Counted from the stretch's first letter, positions 9,853-22,007 are shown. The stretch is 64,000 bases of DNA from Mermis nigrescens (GCA_036768485.1 JAVLUZ010000154.1:22621896-22685895), one strand, 5' to 3'. Notes: generated from the letters alone by a model not told the origin. Translations and numbers: made by a program.

Positions 9853-11431
9853 CAATGGTCTGAGGACAAATAAACAATGAGTGTAAACTACTTTACATCA
9901 CTGTTGGATGTAAACAAATGCGCCTACGTGACGTCTCACATTTGATTCTTTGAAAATTTCTGGACTCCAGGAAAAAAATTAGGTTTCTGGAATGCTCAAA
10001 AACGAAGATAAATACATATGTAGTGTAAACTTCATGTAAACACCTAGTGTAAAGAAGATTTTGGTCAGATTCGTAATTTTGATATTGTTCCGATATTACG
10101 ATTAATATTTATGAAAAAATTAAGTCTCCATAATGTTCTACGGGCAAACTAGCAATAGGTGTAAACTACTTTACAACACTGTAGAGTGTAAACACATGCG
10201 CCAGACTGGCATATCAAATTTGGTTCCCGGTCCATTTCTAGACTTGATAATCGTGTCCCTGAATCATAACCGGAGAAGCAGGCAGAAAAAACAAGACAGA
10301 AACGCATTTTAAACACCAAATTTTTGACTTTACACTCGCTAAATATTAATGTATAGACAATTTGCTTTGACATGCACCCGATATAAAGCACTTTATTTTT
10401 ATTCTATTGGACTTATCCCGACTTCTGGACGGAGAAAGTGGCGAACAAAAAATGCAACAAAAACGTATTTTCCATCATTTAGAACACTGTAAACTTTAAA
10501 ATTCCGTACCGAACTCCCCATTGAGTTTAAAGAAATTCGGTTTGACACAATTTGTAGCTTTTAAATCGTAGTACATTCCTGTGTGCCAGAATTCTGTTGC
10601 AAAAATTATTTGGTATGATTTATTAATCAAACTTCGGAAAAAACGTGTTTTTTCGCCCATTTTTTACCTCTGATTTCGAACTTTACACCCCCATAAATAA
10701 CTCAATATTGCGTTTTTTAAATGCGGTTTGCTGCGATGTGTAGCCCCTGAGAGGCACTTTATTAATGCTGTCTTCAATTTACACTGACTCATAAGCGGAA
10801 AAATTTGGCAGAGAAATCTTACTTCAAATCCTTTTTTACACATTCCACTAGAGTGTAAACTTTAAACCCCAGGATCTAACTCACCATAGAGCGTAGAAGA
10901 CTTTGCTTATATGCAGAATGTATCCCTTGATCCGCTCTACATTTCTGTCAGAAAACATTTAAAAAACTCATAACCGGAGTTAGTATCAGACATAAGCAGG
11001 TTGAAAACTCGACCAAAAAGTGCTTTTTCACCCCCAGATTTTCGCACTCTTTACACTGCCATTCGAGAACTAATGCGAATTTCAAAAAACAAAAAATACT
11101 GTTCTGTAAAATCCATCCCTCTATAATCCTATGCTGTTTAATTGTTCGAGTCATCAATACTCAGTTGTCCACATGCCGTGACAAAAAGGTCCCAAAATTT
11201 GTCCTATGTTATAACGTTACACAAAAACTTTACACCTTCTTTACACAGTCAGTTTTGAGTTTCAAGAAAAACAAAAAAACACGGGCAGCGAATTTTTTTA
11301 TTATCTTTCTTTAAAAAAACCGCACCTTCCAGAAGTGTCCCGTTATAGCTGTAGGGGGAGTGCACAGGTGTTAGGGGTACCCAAGTATTTTATAGGTACG
11401 CGCTAACGCGCTACCTAAGATCAATACTATA
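9853..11431 (+). repeat. GTGTAAA-rich arm, block B (near-identical to 20,298-21,868)
   Basis: From ATGGTCTGAGGACA to the palindrome CGCGCTAACGCGCTACCTA this block matches 20,298-21,868 with few differences, in the same orientation, for almost 1.6 kb. The high similarity means the duplication or transposition that made the second copy is fairly recent. No coding capacity is evident. Confidence 0.9.
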
Positions 11432-11432
11432 A

Positions 11433-11485
11433 TCGCAATCTGTCAGCTTATTGTCGGAGATAGAACTTAATGAAACGGTCTATTA
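11433..11485. mobile_element. Remnant of a TATAGTCTGTTTCA-family element at the centre of an inverted repeat
   Basis: The words ATAATCGCAATCTGTCAGCTT and TTGTCGGAGATA, taken from the interior of that family, separate block B from its inverted partner, block C. The right end ATGAAACGGTCTATTAG is the degraded terminus. Confidence 0.6.
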
Positions 11486-13198
11486 GTTAGCGCATTAGCG
11501 CCTACCTATAATATACTTGGGTCCCTCGAACACCTGTGCACCCCCTACAGCTACACCGGGACACTTCTGTTTTGTGCGGTTGATAATGAAAAAATTCGTT
11601 GTCGGTGTTTTTTTGCTTTTTTTCAAAATCAATACCCCGTGTGTAAAGAGCGCGTGTAACGTTCTAACATAAGTTTTTTTTAAATTTTGGCGAGCTCACG
11701 ACTTTTTTAGCACAGTTTTGCATTCTGTATAGTCTGGTTTTTTTAACTGTAGACAATTGATCAAGTTAGATGATACTTTTTAATTTGTTTTTAAAGTGAC
11801 TTATCTCCAGAGTGGACGTGTAAAATGAGAATCTGAGGGTGAAGAGACACATTTCGGCCTAAATTTTGTCTGCCAACAACTCTGGTTATGAGACCCAAAA
11901 ATTTCTTCCAGCAGAAATGTACTACGACTCAAGGGCTACTTTCGGCTTACCAGCAAACCTTTGTACTCTCAATACGGAGTTAGATCTAGGGGTTTAAACT
12001 TTACACTCTAGTGGATCATTTAAAAACAGATTTTGTCTAAGATTTCTCTGCCAACTGTTCCGCTTATAAGTCGGGATAAATTGATTGAATAGGATAAAAG
12101 TACATTCTAAAGGGCTATACTTCGCAGCAAACCGCGTTTAAAAAACTCAATATTGAGTTATCTATGGAAGTGTAAAGTTCGAAATCAGGGGTGTAAAATA
12201 GGCGAAGAAACACATTGTTTTCCCTATTTTGATTGGTAAGTATCTCAAATATTTTGCCGAACAGAACTTTTCCTCATACAAACGTACTACGATTAAAAGG
12301 CTACAAACTGGCCCAAACCGAATTTCTTTACACTCAATGGGGAATTAGGTTCAGATTTTTAAAGTTTACAATATGATGGATGGTGGAAAATACGTTTTTG
12401 TTCGTTTTTTGTTCGCCACTATCTCCGTTGAGAGGTCGGGATAGGTCGAATAGAATAAGAATAAAGTAGGTACTTTCCAAGGAGTACACGTCACAGCAAA
12501 TTGCGTTTGTTTATTTGCAACAATATTTAGCTTTTTGGTGTAAAGTCAAAAATCGGGTGTTTCAAACGTCTTTGTGTCTTGTTTTTTTCAGCCAACTTCT
12601 CCGGTAATGAGTCTGGACATGATCTCAAGTCCAAAAATGTACCAGGAATCAAACGTTATACGCCAGTTGGGTGCATCTTTTTACACTCAAGAGTGGTGTA
12701 AAGTGATTTACATCTAATATTTATTTGTCTTCAGGCCATTGTGGAGACTTATTTTTTCATAATGTTGATCGTAATATCAGAGTAATATCAGAATTACGAA
12801 TCCGACTAAAGTCTTCTTTACATTCTGTGGTTGCGTAAAGTTTACACTGCAAATTATCGTTAGTTCTACAGCCTTGCGGAAGCTTAACTTTTTTCAAAAT
12901 GTTCTACGTAACGTCAGAATTATTAATCTGACTATTAGTTTTCTCTACACCCAGTTTTGGTGTAAAGTTTGCACTATTCATTTATTCTTAATGTGTAGTT
13001 TATACTACAAATTTATTTTACTTCCAGAGCGTTGTAAAACGTGAATTTTTGTCAAAATATGTTCCGTAAGGTCAGGATTACGAATCTGACTGTATGTTTT
13101 CTTTACACCCAGTAGTTATGCAAAATTTACACTGGAAATTAAATTGAGTGTCATAGCGTCGCAGAAGCTTTATTTTTTTTAATGTTCCATGTAACAGT
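11486..13198 (-). repeat. GTGTAAA-rich arm, block C, inverted relative to block B
   Basis: The reverse complement of the block B landmarks appears in mirror order: the palindrome GCGCATTAGCGCCTACC, CACCTGTGCACCCCCTACAG, GTTATGAGACC, TTTACACTCTAGTGGAT, TTCGCCACTATCTCCG. Blocks B and C together make an inverted repeat with arms of about 1.6 kb around a 50-bp centre. Confidence 0.85.
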
Positions 13199-13206
13199 GT
13201 TATCAC

Positions 13207-13449
13207 CATACGTAGGCAACACCAAAATTCTGTGGGGGGGGGTTGCAAGATTTTTCAAATGTCAAAAAATGGCCTTAAAAATGGTGGTATGGCGAAAAAC
13301 ACCGTTTTTCAACGTTTCTCATTGAGCACGTCCATTGGCATCAAAAAATTGCGAAAAAAAAACAAAAAAATTCAAAAAATTGAATTCTGAGGGGGGTATT
13401 TAGTTTTCTCGGGGGTTGCATACCCCAAAACCCCCCGGGCCCAGATGTG
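13207..13449. mobile_element. hAT-like MITE with GGGG/CCCC ends, copy 2 (TSD 7 of 8)
   Basis: It starts CATACGTAGGC and ends GGGCCCAGATGTG. GTTATCAC (left) and GTTATCAT (right) flank it as an 8-bp duplication with one change. It was inserted into the GTGTAAA arm. Confidence 0.88.
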
Positions 13450-13454
13450 GTTAT

Positions 13455-13663
13455 CATCCAATATTTGCGTAAAATTTATGCTGTAAACCTTTGATCTTGG
13501 CTTGATCTGTTTAAATAAAGTGAGTTTGTCTTGTTTAAAAAAGATTATGCTGATATTCTGAACAATATTGTTTTTCGCGTTCTTGGGCTGCTGTAATTAT
13601 TGTGACATTTTACCGTATGTGTTTACTGACTGATTTACTCAGATAATGCTAATTAAAATTAGT
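13455..13663 (+). repeat. Subterminal segment of the giant repeat, copy 2
   Basis: It holds AACAATATTGTTTTTCGCG, GTGTTTACTGACTGATTTAC and GCTAATTAAAATTAG, the reverse complement of the segment at 4,719. It joins block C to the next core element. Confidence 0.75.
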
Positions 13664-14640
13664 GTACTAACACGGAAAAATACTCCAATGGAACAAAAAA
13701 ACGAATATACTCGGGATTGTTGATTGTTAAGGATGTTAAAGGAGGTGACTATAGTTTGTTTCACATAAGTTTGTGCTTTTATGTTCACGATTCTTTGATG
13801 TTGTAAACCAGACTTTCTGCAATTGCGTTGAATTGATCTATAATTATCGTACGCTATCGGTTTACATATAGAAAAATTCTTAAAATTCATGCACCAAGTT
13901 ATGTGAAACAGACTATAGGAAAAAGCTACCTACAGAAGCCTAAAGTCGCAAAATCTGTTAAAAATCAGACTTTCTCTAAGCAACGCAAAAATTCGAAGTA
14001 TATTCTGCGGCCTCTAAATAAATGTACCTGACCTTCTTTAAATAATTTGCAATGCTTATCGTAAGAGTGTATAAACTTTATCTAAAATGTATACTTTTGT
14101 AAATTGTTTGCAAGTTGCAACGCTGACTAGCTTCGTATTGTGATTGATAGTAAATTAACTGCAATTGTATTTAGGGGTGTTTTATTTTGTATTAGCATTA
14201 TAGCAAGCAAACCTAGCGTCAATTGGTTAGTGCACACAACCGTCGCGGCATGCAATGTACCTACATGTAGTCTGTTTCACGTAAGCTTACGCGTTTCCTA
14301 CTGCTTTAAACCAACAATTTATTTGATTGTCTTCTATGCATCGATGTTTACTATTTCACTCAATTTGCTTACTAAATTTTTCCATATATAGCTAGCGCAT
14401 TAGCTAACTTGTTGCTTTTTCAATCGTTTTTTGGTTTAGTAGTTTATTTCAATCCGCAGGCCGCAGAATATACTTCGCTTTTTTCATTGCTTAGAGAAAG
14501 TCTGATTTTTAACAGATTTTGCGACTTTAGGCATATACATAGGTTGCTTTTTCCTAGTCTCCTCCTTTTACATCCCTAATGATCCACAATCCCAAGTATA
14601 TTCGTCTTTTTTGTTCCATCTAAGCATTTTTCCTTGCTTG
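13664..14640. mobile_element. Core element with long inverted segments, copy 2 (with a nested insertion)
   Basis: The 170-bp left segment is split by a 168-bp insertion at 13,750-13,917. The right segment at 14,460-14,640 is its reverse complement (ATACTTCGCTTTTT, GAGAAAGTCTGATTTTTAAC, TTGTTCCATCTAAGC). The middle is the inverse of the middle in copy 1, so this copy lies in the other orientation. Confidence 0.8.
13750..13917. mobile_element. Short TIR element, TATAGTCTGTTTCA family, copy 3 (nested)
   Basis: Inverted ends TATAGTTTGTTTCACATAAG and TTATGTGAAACAGACTATA enclose 168 bp. TA at both ends would fit a Tc1/mariner-type TA target, and removal restores continuity of the surrounding core segment. 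Confidence 0.8.
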
Positions 14641-14656
14641 TAAATACCCATATATG

Positions 14657-14825
14657 TATAGTCTGTTTCATATAAGTTCGTGCATAAATTCTAAGAATTG
14701 TTAACGACAGTAAGCCGAGGTTTACGATAATTATATATCAGATCAATGCTATAATCGCAATCAGTCAGCTTATTGTCGGAGATAATTTTAAAATTTATGA
14801 ACGAAGTTGTGTGAAACAGACTATA
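14657..14825. mobile_element. Short TIR element, TATAGTCTGTTTCA family, copy 4
   Basis: This is the clearest copy: TATAGTCTGTTTCATATAAG at the left, GTGTGAAACAGACTATA at the right, length 169 bp. The interior has CAGTAAGCCGAGG and CGCAATCAGTCAGCTTATTG. It is non-coding. Confidence 0.85.
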
Positions 14826-14916
14826 AATGTAGGTAGGTAAAAACGTAAAGACTGTCAATGAAAGTTTTTTAATTTCTTGTTTAAACTTAGTACCTAAATA
14901 CCTATCGTACATAGAT

Positions 14917-15550
14917 ATTTAGCGCGTTAGCGCATACCTATAACATACTTACGTAGGTACCCCTAACACCTGTGCACCACCTACAGCTATACTGGGACAC
15001 ATCTGGAAACATTTTGCGGAAAAGTATTACGCTTCAAGGTCTACACGAAGAACTTGACCGCATTGTATAAAGTAAATACAGAGTTCTGGCAGTTTAAAGT
15101 TTACACTCTGGCGGTGGTCGAAAAAGCACGTTTTTACTTTCTTAGTTTGTCAATCACTCGGTTATAAATCGGGACGTGCGAAGTATTACAAAAATAAAGT
15201 ACCTACGTCTCAAGGGCTATACATATCGCACTTAGCACGTTTCTTGAAACTAAATATCGAGTTAATTCTAGTAGTGCATGGTTTAAACTCTGAGGTAAAA
15301 AAATATGTTTCTGACCATTTTTTGTCAGTCAAATGGGTATTCCGGTTGTATATTGGACAGTGCGAACTTTTCTAAAAATAAGGTAGGTACATGTCAGTGC
15401 TTACACATTGCACTTTGTCACATTTCTTTATACTCGATACGGACTTAGTTTTGGAGGTGTAACGTTCCAATTTTGGGGTGAAAAAAGAAATTTTTGGTAG
15501 ATTTTTTGTCAACTTCTCCCGATATGAGTTGGGACATGATCCTGATTATA
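14917..15550 (-). repeat. GTGTAAA-rich arm, block D (short, diverged)
   Basis: It starts at the palindrome TTTAGCGCGTTAGCGCATACC and contains CACCTGTGCACCACCTACAG and GATATGAGTTGGGACATGATC, in the same order as block C. It is shorter and more diverged than the other blocks. Confidence 0.75.
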
Positions 15551-15554
15551 AAAA

Positions 15555-15700
15555 CATTAAGGATGAAACGATCACCCGAACGCAAATACTCGGGTACCCG
15601 AACAAAATTCAGGAACCGAACCCGAACAAACTGAACTCGAGTTCCCGAATTTAAACCCGAACCCGAATAAATGTAGTTTGAATCACCCAAACCCGAACGC
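15555..15700. repeat. CCCGAA-rich degenerate minisatellite, copy 1
   Basis: ACCCGAA and CCCGAAC occur about ten times in 140 bp, interrupted by short AT-rich words. A related block is at 21,880-22,000. Frames through it are repetitive and not taken as genes. Confidence 0.75.
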
Positions 15701-16052
15701 TTTTACAATTTATTTAGGTATTTTAAGCACTAAAACGCCACACTTATATGTCAAAACTTCGAACATTCTCGGGACTTCGCGTCGGTTTTTTCAACTTTCT
15801 AACTCGTTTTTTTCACAAACTGATTGTCAAATAAAATTTCGTTTTAAGAACTGCTTCCTTATTCATTGGTACAATCTGTTTCTATCAAATTAAACTTCAT
15901 AAATAGCAGCTTTTTGGCCAATGTGTAAACGATTTATTCACGCACGATAAAGTGAACAAACTTTGCAGTTGGAATTATTGGCTCTAAACTCAAAGTGATC
16001 CTAGGTACTGCTTAGGCAATATTTTGCTATGTAACATACATATACATACATA
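15701..16052. other. Gene-free stretch
   Basis: No exon, RNA gene or complete element is visible between the CCCGAA minisatellite and the next MITE. Confidence 0.5.
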
Positions 16053-16306
16053 CACATGTAGGCGTGGGGGGTTTGGGGGTATGCACCCCCCAGAAGTTGA
16101 AATACCCCCTAGAAATTAAAATACCCCCAGAATCCAAATTTTGAAATTTTTTTCGCTTTTTTGCGATTTTTTGATGCCATTGGATAGTGCTCAATGAGAA
16201 ACGTCGAAAAATGGTGTTTCTTAGCCATACGACCACTTTTAAGACCATTTTTTGACCTTTGAAAATTTTTTCACCCCCCCCAGAATTTCGGTGCTACCCA
16301 CTTATG
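16053..16306. mobile_element. hAT-like MITE with GGGG/CCCC ends, copy 3 (perfect 8-bp TSD)
   Basis: Starts CACATGTAGGC, ends GCTACCCACTTATG, and is flanked on both sides by CATACATA (16,045-16,052 and 16,307-16,314). The interior GATGCCATTGGATAGTGCTC is shared with all copies. Confidence 0.88.
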
Positions 16307-16338
16307 CATACATAGGTGTATTCATAGGGGGTGAGGCC

Positions 16339-16605
16339 ACACATGGGCGTGATGGGGGGTTGTACCCATACCTGGGCATGGGGGGTTTGGGGGTATGCAC
16401 CCCCTATAAACCAAAATACCCCCTCGGAATTCAATTTTTGAATTTTTTTCTTCTTCTTTTCGCAATCTGTTGATGCCAATGGATAGTGCTCGATGAGGAA
16501 CGTTGAAAAATGGTGTTTTTTTCGCCAGACCACCATTTTTAAGGCTATTTTTTACCTTTGAAAAATCTTGCTTCCCCCGAGCTCTGGTGCCGCCCACCTA
16601 TACTT
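16339..16605. mobile_element. hAT-like MITE with GGGG/CCCC ends, copy 4, partly doubled left end
   Basis: A first left terminus CACACATGGGCGTGATGGGG at 16,339 is followed at 16,367 by a second, CATACCTGGGCATGGGGGG, after which the normal interior runs to GCCGCCCACCTATA. No clean target duplication was found, so a nested insertion into a related element is likely. Confidence 0.75.
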
Positions 16606-16739
16606 ATATTATACGCCATAGAAGTTGAGAAACCACCCGCAAATTACTGTAGATCCCAGAATTCTATTTTCAGTATTATTTTTGGCGATTTACCTCGTCC
16701 TGACCCCCTCCCTAGAATTAGGGTGCTGCACATGTATGG

Positions 16740-17092
16740 TGGGGGCAGCCCCCTTAGCCCAAAAATAATTTTTGAAAGGTAAGATAATGCATGGGAAATA
16801 ATGAAAATTAAAACCTTTTTATCGAAAAACCTCACAATTTTTGATATTTATTTTCTATTAGCTTGATTTAAGCGCGGCCAGAAAAACATCCTTTTTCATA
16901 TCATATTAAGAGAAAATAAAACTTTTTTAAAAACTTCGAATTTTATGAGCTTAATGGATAGAGCATGTTTGGAAAGATAGCAAATGCACTTCATTTTACG
17001 TACCGCTGAACATATCCCAAAATATAGGGACACCAATTTATGGATCGCTCGTCGCCCCCCCCCCTTAAAAGATCCTGGGTTCGCCCGTATAC
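16740..17092 (+). repeat. Dispersed repeat F, copy 1
   Basis: Shared words are AAAGGTAAGATAATGCA near the left, AATTTTATGAGCTTAATGGAT and GAGCATGT in the middle, and GATCCTGGGTTCGCCCGTAT at the right. Other copies: 22,880-23,228 (inverted), 43,157-43,785 and 47,480-47,757. It is non-coding and about 330 bp long. Confidence 0.7.
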
Positions 17093-17994
17093 ATATATAT
17101 GTTTTAGCGCATTATTTAGATTAAGCGTGGTTAGGCTAGTAGAAAAACTGAAAAATTGCCTGAAAAATATATCCTATATGTAAAGTATGTCACTGAATGA
17201 GAAAAACGCTTGATGCGAGATGCGAACAATAAGATATGTATGTACGTACTCGTAATTCCAATGGTAGCACAGAGTATTTAAGTCAAAGTGGGACGCACAG
17301 ATCAAGCAAGATATGCAAATTATTTTCTTTGAGTTTGAAAATTTTTTTACTTATTCGTTTCTCTAAAACCTCAAAATATTGTTTCAGTCGATGAGAATGA
17401 AAAAATTGTTTTACGCTTTGGCGAATTCAATCTTCTGAAGTATTTGTCATCAAAAAACGTCAAATTCAAATTGAAAACGCTAAAAATTAGTATAAAAAAT
17501 TTTCCAGGCGCTGTATTGACAAATTGTTGCTTTTTTATTGTCAGGGGCCCAGAAATTGCTGAATTGCCCTACTAAAAGTTGAAAACAAAGTTTTGGCATC
17601 CAATAGAAATAGAAGGCACCATAGTTGCTCAGGACGGATGGTTTGGGCGGTAAGTTTAGCCTAGGGATCAAATGGGTTTGACAGATCTTAAATTCCAGGC
17701 TTTATCCACCTTCAATGACCTCCAAATATGGAGTAAAATTAGAGCAAGAAAGCAACCTTTTCACTGTTCAAGGATAATTTTCTACCCATTTTTATCCTAT
17801 TACGGGCTTCTTGTCCTCATAAAATTTCATATTTTATGGTAAAAAAGATTCCCTTAAGCCATCATATATATGCCTTAGGCACTGAATAACTGTGTAAGTA
17901 TGATATTGACTTTGTATCATGAAGGTGTACTAAAACGAAAGGAATACCTTATTCTATTATTGACACATCAGTTTAATATGCGTAGGTATATGTT
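17093..17994. other. Gene-free AT-rich stretch
   Basis: Nothing with a protein family, splice structure or terminal repeats was recognised. Confidence 0.5.
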
Positions 17995-18763
17995 TACTAG
18001 CAAAGAAAAATGTTCCGATGGAACAAAAAAGATGAATATACTTGGAATTGTGGATTATTATGGATGTAAAAGGAGGGGACTAGGAAAAATCTACCTAAAG
18101 TCGGAAAATCTGCTAAAAATCACACTCTCTCTAAGCAACGCAAAAAATCGATGTATATTCTGCGGCCAACAGATTAAAATAAATATTCAACCATAACAAT
18201 GATTGAAACAGCAGCACGTTAGCTATGCAGTAGCTATGGGAAATGATATTAAGTAAACTAACAGTCTTCCAAGCCAATTGAATGAAATAGCAAACATCGA
18301 AGACAATTGAAGACATGGTTGGTTTAAAACAGTAGGAAACGCGTAAGTTGACTTGAAACAGACTAAATGTAGATACACTAGCATGCCCGAAACGATTGTG
18401 TGCACTAATCAATCGGCTCCTGCTTTGCTTGCTATAATGCTCATAACAAAATAAAACAACTTTAAATACAATACCTCTTAGTTTTCTATCAATCAGGCGC
18501 CAGCAATTTAAAAAAGTAACCTTGATAGATTTCGTTTATACACTCTTATCTGAAACTTCGAACATTATTTAAAAAAGACACTTTTTTAGAGGCCGCAGAA
18601 TATACATCGATTTTTTGCGTTGCTTAGAGAAAGTGTGATTTTTAGCAGATTTTCCGACTTTAGGTAGATTTTTCCTAGTCCCCTCCTTTTACATCCATAA
18701 TAATCCACAATTCCAAGTATATTCATCTTTTTTGTTCCATCGGAGCATTTTTCTTTGCTAGTA
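17995..18763. mobile_element. Core element with long inverted segments, copy 3
   Basis: Inverted segments 17,995-18,165 (CTAGCAAAGAAAAATGTTCC) and 18,590-18,763 (GCATTTTTCTTTGCTAGTA) are nearly perfect reverse complements. The middle closely matches copy 1 in the same orientation. Confidence 0.88.
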
Positions 18764-18960
18764 CACTACTTTTAATTAGCGTGATTTCAGTACATCAGTC
18801 AGTAAACACAATCAGTAACATGCCACAATAATGACAACAGTCCAAGAACGCGGAAAACAATATTGTTCTTAACATCAGCATTATCCTTTTTAAACAAGAC
18901 AACCTTATTGACACCATCCATTTTCAAATTAAAACTCCATTAAGTTATTTCTTCTTAATG
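18764..18960 (+). repeat. Subterminal segment of the giant repeat, copy 3
   Basis: CACTACTTTTAATTAGCGTG, AAGAACGCGGAAAACAATA and ATCAGCATTATCC follow the core directly, as at 4,719. Confidence 0.78.
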
Positions 18961-19069
18961 TGCAGCTCACTTATAATCAAGCACAAATATTTAACCAACG
19001 AATTCACATTGCAAATCCTCACTCAATCAATACACAAGCACAATGTGTTGTGACTTTTGAAATTGAAAA

Positions 19070-19150
19070 CACCCAATTTTCAATTTTCAAATTGAAAATT
19101 GGATCAATTTTCAAATTGAAAATTGGGTCAATTTTCAAATTGAAAATTGG
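19070..19150 (+). repeat. Tandem ATTTTCAAATTGAAAATTGG palindromes
   Basis: Three head-to-tail units of a 26-27-bp palindrome of the type CAATTTTCAAATTGAAAATT lie just before the second copy of the 390-bp repeat; copy 1 at 5,745 has a single degenerate unit. Confidence 0.85.
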
Positions 19151-19540
19151 GTGTTTGAATTTGCGATAAAGAAAATAATCAAAAGATAGTCACTTGGTTT
19201 ATTTAAGCTCGAGTAATAAAATAACGACCGTCCACCAATTCCAAACTAAACGCGACTAATCTGATCACTATGAAAAAGTTTTGAAAAATGAGCTTGCTAA
19301 GCGAGAGTTGTAAACCAAGAGAAACTTAAAGTTAAAACCTACCATTAAATTATTAAGAGAATTATAAAAGATTTTAAACTTTAGAAAATGGAAAAGGCGG
19401 GATGTTGGTAAATTAGAAGGCAAAGTTTTTCGGCAAAAATTCAAAAACTTCACGCAAATATCAAATGTAAGGAACACTAACGCTTTGATTTGGTAGTAAA
19501 ATAAATTTGTAGTATAGACTACATATTAACAACAAATGAA
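19125..19540 (+). repeat. 390-bp dispersed repeat, copy 2
   Basis: Near-identical to 5,745-6,140, same orientation; see that entry for landmarks. Confidence 0.85.
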
Positions 19541-21868
19541 TAGTGCAAACTTTACACAACTACTAGGTGTAGAGAATACTAACAGTTTACGGCTCATTAA
19601 TGTACATGATTACAATAAAGCTGCATATCTTTATCGACATCTGTGCACAGTAGTGTAATTGCTGGTTCATTTTAAACCACTTTTGCAGGCAATTTACATC
19701 AATTAAACGATAGCTCTCCATGTGCAAGATTTTGTGAAACATATTATAAACACGGCTAAGAAAGATTTAACTTTAATGCAACCCATTTAAGACAAAATTA
19801 CATCTCTTCAATGATCTAAGGACACTTGAACATTATTTTTAAATCACTTTAGATTACTTTTGAGGGTAAACAAACTCACTTAATTGATGTCTCACATATG
19901 AATCCTTGAAAATTTCTTGACTTCAGTTACAAAGTCTCTGCAAGTCTATCGAATTAAGGTTAACACGTAATGTAAACTTTACACAAAACACATAGCGTAA
20001 AGAATATTTTAGTCGGATTCGTAATTTTGATATTGCTCCGATATTACTTTCAACATTTATGGAAAAATGAGTCTCCATAATGTTTTAAAGACAATAAACA
20101 TTAGGTTTAAACCACTTTGCAATACTGTTGAGTGTAAGCAAGCGCGCCCAACTGACGTATATATTTCATTCCCTGTAAATTTTTATATCTCAGGAAAAAA
20201 TTTCGGTTTTTGCAATGCTCTAGAACAAAGGCTAACATGCAGTGTAAAAAATTACTCGGATATTATGATCAACATTCATGAAAAAATTATGTCTCTACAA
20301 TGGTCTGAGGACATATAAACAATGAGTGTAAACTACTTAACATCACTGTTGGATGTAAACAAACGCGCCTACGTGACGTCTCACATTTGATCCTTTGAAA
20401 ACTTCTAGACTCCAGGAAAAAATTAGGTTTCTGGAATGCTCAAAAACGATGATAAATACATATGTAGTTAAACTTCATGTAAACACCTAGTGTAAAGAAG
20501 ATGTTAGTCAGATTCATAATTTTGATATTGTTCCGATATTACGATTAATATTTATGAAAAAATTAAGTCTACATAATGTTCTATGGGCAAACTAACAATT
20601 GGTGTAAACTACTTTACAACACCGTAGAGTGTAAACATATGCGCCAGACTGGCATATCAAATTTGGTTCCTGGTCCATTTCTAGACTTGATAAACGTGTC
20701 CCTGACTCGTAACCGGAGAAGCAGGCAGAAAAAAACAAGACAGAAACGCATTTCAAACTCCAAATTTTTGACTTTACACTCGCTAAATATTAATGTATAG
20801 ACAATTAGCTTTGACATGCACCCGATATAAAGCACTTTATTTTTATTCTATTAGACTTATCCCGACTTCTGGACGGAGAAAGTGGCGAACAAAAAACGCA
20901 ACAAAAACTTATTTTCCATCATTTAGAACACTGTAAACTTTAAAATTCCGTACCGAACTCCCCATTGAGTTTAAAGAAATTCGGTTTGGTACAATTTGTA
21001 GCTTTTAAATCGTAGTACATTCCTGTGTGCCAAAATTCTGTTGCAAAAATTATTTGGTATGATTTATCAATCAAACTTCGGAAAAAAACGTGTTTTTTCG
21101 CCCATTTTTTACCTCTGATTTCGAACTTTACACCCCCATAAATAACTCAATATTGCGTTTTTTAAATGCGGTTTGCTGCGATGTTTAGCCCCTGAGAGGC
21201 ACTTTATTAATACTGTCTTCGATTTACACTGACTCATAAGCGGAAAAATTTGGCAGAGAAATCTTAGTAAAACTGTTTTTTACACCATCCACTAGAGTGT
21301 AAACTTTAAACCCCAGGATCTAACTCACCATAGAGCATAGAAGACTTTGCTTATAGGCAGAATGTAGCCCTTGATCCGCTCTACATTTCTGTCAGAAAAC
21401 ATTTTAAAAAACTCATAACCGGAGTTAGTATCGGACATAGGCAGGTTGAAAACTCGACCAAAAAGTGCTTTTTCACCCCCAGATTTTCGCACTCTTTACA
21501 CTGCCATTCGATAACTAACGCGAATTTCAAAAAAAAACAAAAAAGTGTCATCTGTAGAATTTATCCCTCTATTATCCTATCCTGTTCAATCCTTCGAGTC
21601 ATCAATACTCAGTTGTCCACATGCCGCAGTAAAAAGGTCCCAAAATTTGTCCTATGTTATAACGTTACACAAAAACTTTACACCTTCTTTACACAGTCAA
21701 TTTTGAGTTTCAAGAAAAACAAAAAACACGGGCAGCGAATTTTTTTATTATCTTTCTTTTAAAAAAACCGCACCTTCCAGAAGTGTCCCGTTATAGCTGT
21801 AGAGGGGTGCACAGGTGTTGGGGGTACCCAAGTATATTATAGGTACGCGCTAACGCGCTACCTAAGAT
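19535..21868 (+). repeat. GTGTAAA-rich arm, block E
   Basis: It runs from GAATAGTGCAAACTTTACAC to the palindrome ACGCGCTAACGCGCTACCTA. The part from 20,298 repeats block B nearly base for base; the first part matches the beginning of block A (7,870) and then differs. Confidence 0.9.
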
Positions 21869-21879
21869 GTTTGCTGAAC

Positions 21880-22000
21880 TATCCGACCGAACCCGATCCT
21901 ATATTGAGTTGGATGCCCGAATAAAGTGAACTTGACTACCCGAACCCGAATAAACTTAAGTGGACTGCCCGAACCCGAATGCACTGAATTTCACAACCCG
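21880..22000. repeat. CCCGAA-rich degenerate minisatellite, copy 2
   Basis: ACCCGAACCCGAATAAA-type words repeat several times immediately outside the palindrome of block E, much as copy 1 lies next to block D. Confidence 0.75.
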
Positions 22001-22007
22001 TTGCATC

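Noticed and set aside
16252..16597. Overlapping open frames on both strands rich in Pro and Gly
   Set aside because: They are translations of the G/C-rich MITE ends and appear in the same way in every MITE copy.
9853..21868. Direct repeats with regular spacing as a CRISPR array
   Set aside because: Spacing is irregular, the repeated word is only about 7 bp, and the gene content is eukaryotic.
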